A stretch of 6,706 nucleotides of DNA from Methanosarcinaceae archaeon (GTDB lineage: Archaea; Halobacteriota; Methanosarcinia; Methanosarcinales; Methanosarcinaceae), in contig JAUVET010000076.1 of the NCBI GenBank assembly GCA_030594665.1, positions 1 through 6,706 on the forward strand, given 5' to 3'. Each line of letters starts with the position of its first letter. Within the stretch, counting starts at the first letter, position 1. A model generated the notes under the pieces. The model made no database searches, was not told the DNA's origin, and saw only the letters and a list, made by a program, of their open reading frames with translations. The position numbers and the translations under genes are program-made. Positions 5,920 through 6,706 of the stretch are shown here, piece by piece.

Positions 5920-6706
5920 TTGAATCTTAGACAACCAAACTCAAATGATGCAACACGAACGTTCAACAGGTCAAAGAGCGTTGTTCCGATGTCCGGACTT
6001 TGCACACGCTGTGTAGATGGATGCCGCGGCAATTGTGAAGTTTTCAAATCTTCATTTAGAGGACGAGAAGTACTATATCCGGGTCCGTTCGGCGAAATAA
6101 CAGCTGGTGCAGATAAGAATTATCCTGTGGACTACTCACACCTGAATATCCAGGGATATGCAGTGGGCGCTATCGGTCTTCCTGATGGTGTTGATGCGAA
6201 CCCTGAAACCGCACGGTTCCCGTATGTGGATACCGAGACTGAATATGGATGGGACAAAAAAGTAAAGATGCGAGTACCTATATTCACCGGAGCACTTGGT
6301 TCCACTGATATTGCAAGAAAGAACTGGGAGCATTTCGCAGTTGGTGCAGCAATTTCAGGAATCACACTTGTATGTGGTGAAAATGTCTGTGGTATTGACC
6401 CTGAATTGAAACTTGGCAGTGACGGGCTCATTTCAGAATCACCGGAAATGGACAGCAGGATCAATGTTTACAATGAATTCCATGACGGATACGGTGAAAT
6501 GCTTGTCCAGATGAACGTAGAAGATACTAAATTGGGTGTAGCTGAATATATTTCCAGCAAGCATAACATGGACACTATTGAACTCAAGTGGGGACAAGGT
6601 GCAAAATGTATCGGTGGTGAGATCAAAGTAAAAGAGATCAACCGTGCAGTTGAACTCAAAAAACGCGGTTACATAGTCACACCTGATCCGGAAGACCATG
6701 CAATCC
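5920..6706 (+). CDS. Archaeal-type glutamate synthase, FMN-binding domain protein (partial, 3' end outside window)
   Basis: The first 262 codons of an open frame that runs off the window. Residues 118-262 match the FMN-binding glutamate synthase family: P-I-F-T-G-A-L-G-S at 120-128, C-G-E-N-V-C-G at 152-158, and K223-W-G-Q-G-A-K229...G232-G-E, the counterpart of the K-x-x-Q-G-A-K-P-G motif of GltB. The N-terminus carries C28-X2-C31-X3-C35-X3-C39, conserved in the stand-alone archaeal proteins as I recall, possibly a metal or Fe-S site. No glutaminase domain precedes it, so ammonia release must come from another polypeptide, or the true reaction differs (related FMN domains occur in methylamine-glutamate N-methyltransferase). 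The start is TTG at 5920: GAGG (5909-5912) is 7 nt upstream, an in-frame TGA at 5908 rules out earlier starts, and the first in-frame ATG (codon 24) has no such site. It is divergent from gdhA. Confidence 0.85.
   Translation, partial: MNLRQPNSNDATRTFNRSKSVVPMSGLCTRCVDGCRGNCEVFKSSFRGREVLYPGPFGEITAGADKNYPVDYSHLNIQGYAVGAIGLPDGVDANPETARFPYVDTETEYGWDKKVKMRVPIFTGALGSTDIARKNWEHFAVGAAISGITLVCGENVCGIDPELKLGSDGLISESPEMDSRINVYNEFHDGYGEMLVQMNVEDTKLGVAEYISSKHNMDTIELKWGQGAKCIGGEIKVKEINRAVELKKRGYIVTPDPEDHAI

Noticed and set aside
5805..6047. 80-codon minus-strand frame over the start of the glutamate synthase-like gene
   Set aside because: It overlaps the promoter and first codons of a recognised plus-strand gene and has no domain or ribosome binding site that I can see.

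Overview
The window looks like chromosomal DNA of a methanogenic archaeon, most likely a methylotrophic member of the Methanosarcinales (Methanococcoides/Methanolobus-like). This rests on adjacent genes for soluble heterodisulfide reductase subunits HdrC and HdrB, an F420H2:NADP+ oxidoreductase, a stand-alone archaeal-type glutamate synthase FMN domain, archaeal TATA-box promoters with Shine-Dalgarno sites, and a moderately AT-rich composition. The genus is an inference, not something the sequence proves.

Layout from left to right. (1) 13-1539, plus strand: a 508-residue protein with a helical-repeat middle and a C-terminal SEC-C zinc motif. (2) 1597-3031, minus strand: the hdrC-hdrB pair, convergent with gene 1, with no hdrA beside it. 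(3) 3032-3452: a 421-bp non-coding stretch with the hdrCB promoter, a 148-bp nested inverted-repeat element built around CGCAGAG-type units, a decayed partial second copy of it, and a U-rich tract that could end the npdG transcript. (4) 3453-4172, minus strand: npdG. (5) 4173-4327: a gap with a hairpin/U-tract terminator for the gene upstream of it. (6) 4328-5575, minus strand: glutamate dehydrogenase. (7) 5576-5919: a divergent control region with a TATA box facing each way and three related GGT...GGTT repeats. (8) 5920 to the window end, plus strand: the first 262 codons of a glutamate synthase-family protein, starting at TTG and cut by the window edge.

The right half reads as a nitrogen/redox neighbourhood. 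NpdG moves hydride from reduced F420 to NADP+. Glutamate dehydrogenase, and possibly the glutamate synthase-like protein, use reduced nucleotide or ferredoxin to make glutamate. HdrCB belongs to energy conservation, reducing the CoM-S-S-CoB heterodisulfide together with an HdrA encoded elsewhere. The hdrCB, npdG, gdhA and gltB-like genes each appear to have their own promoter, so this is a cluster of separate transcripts rather than one operon. I see no mobile-element genes, CRISPR array, tRNA or rRNA. I do not see a clear new multi-gene system. The least explained parts are the nested inverted repeat upstream of hdrC and the repeated motif between gdhA and the glutamate synthase-like gene.
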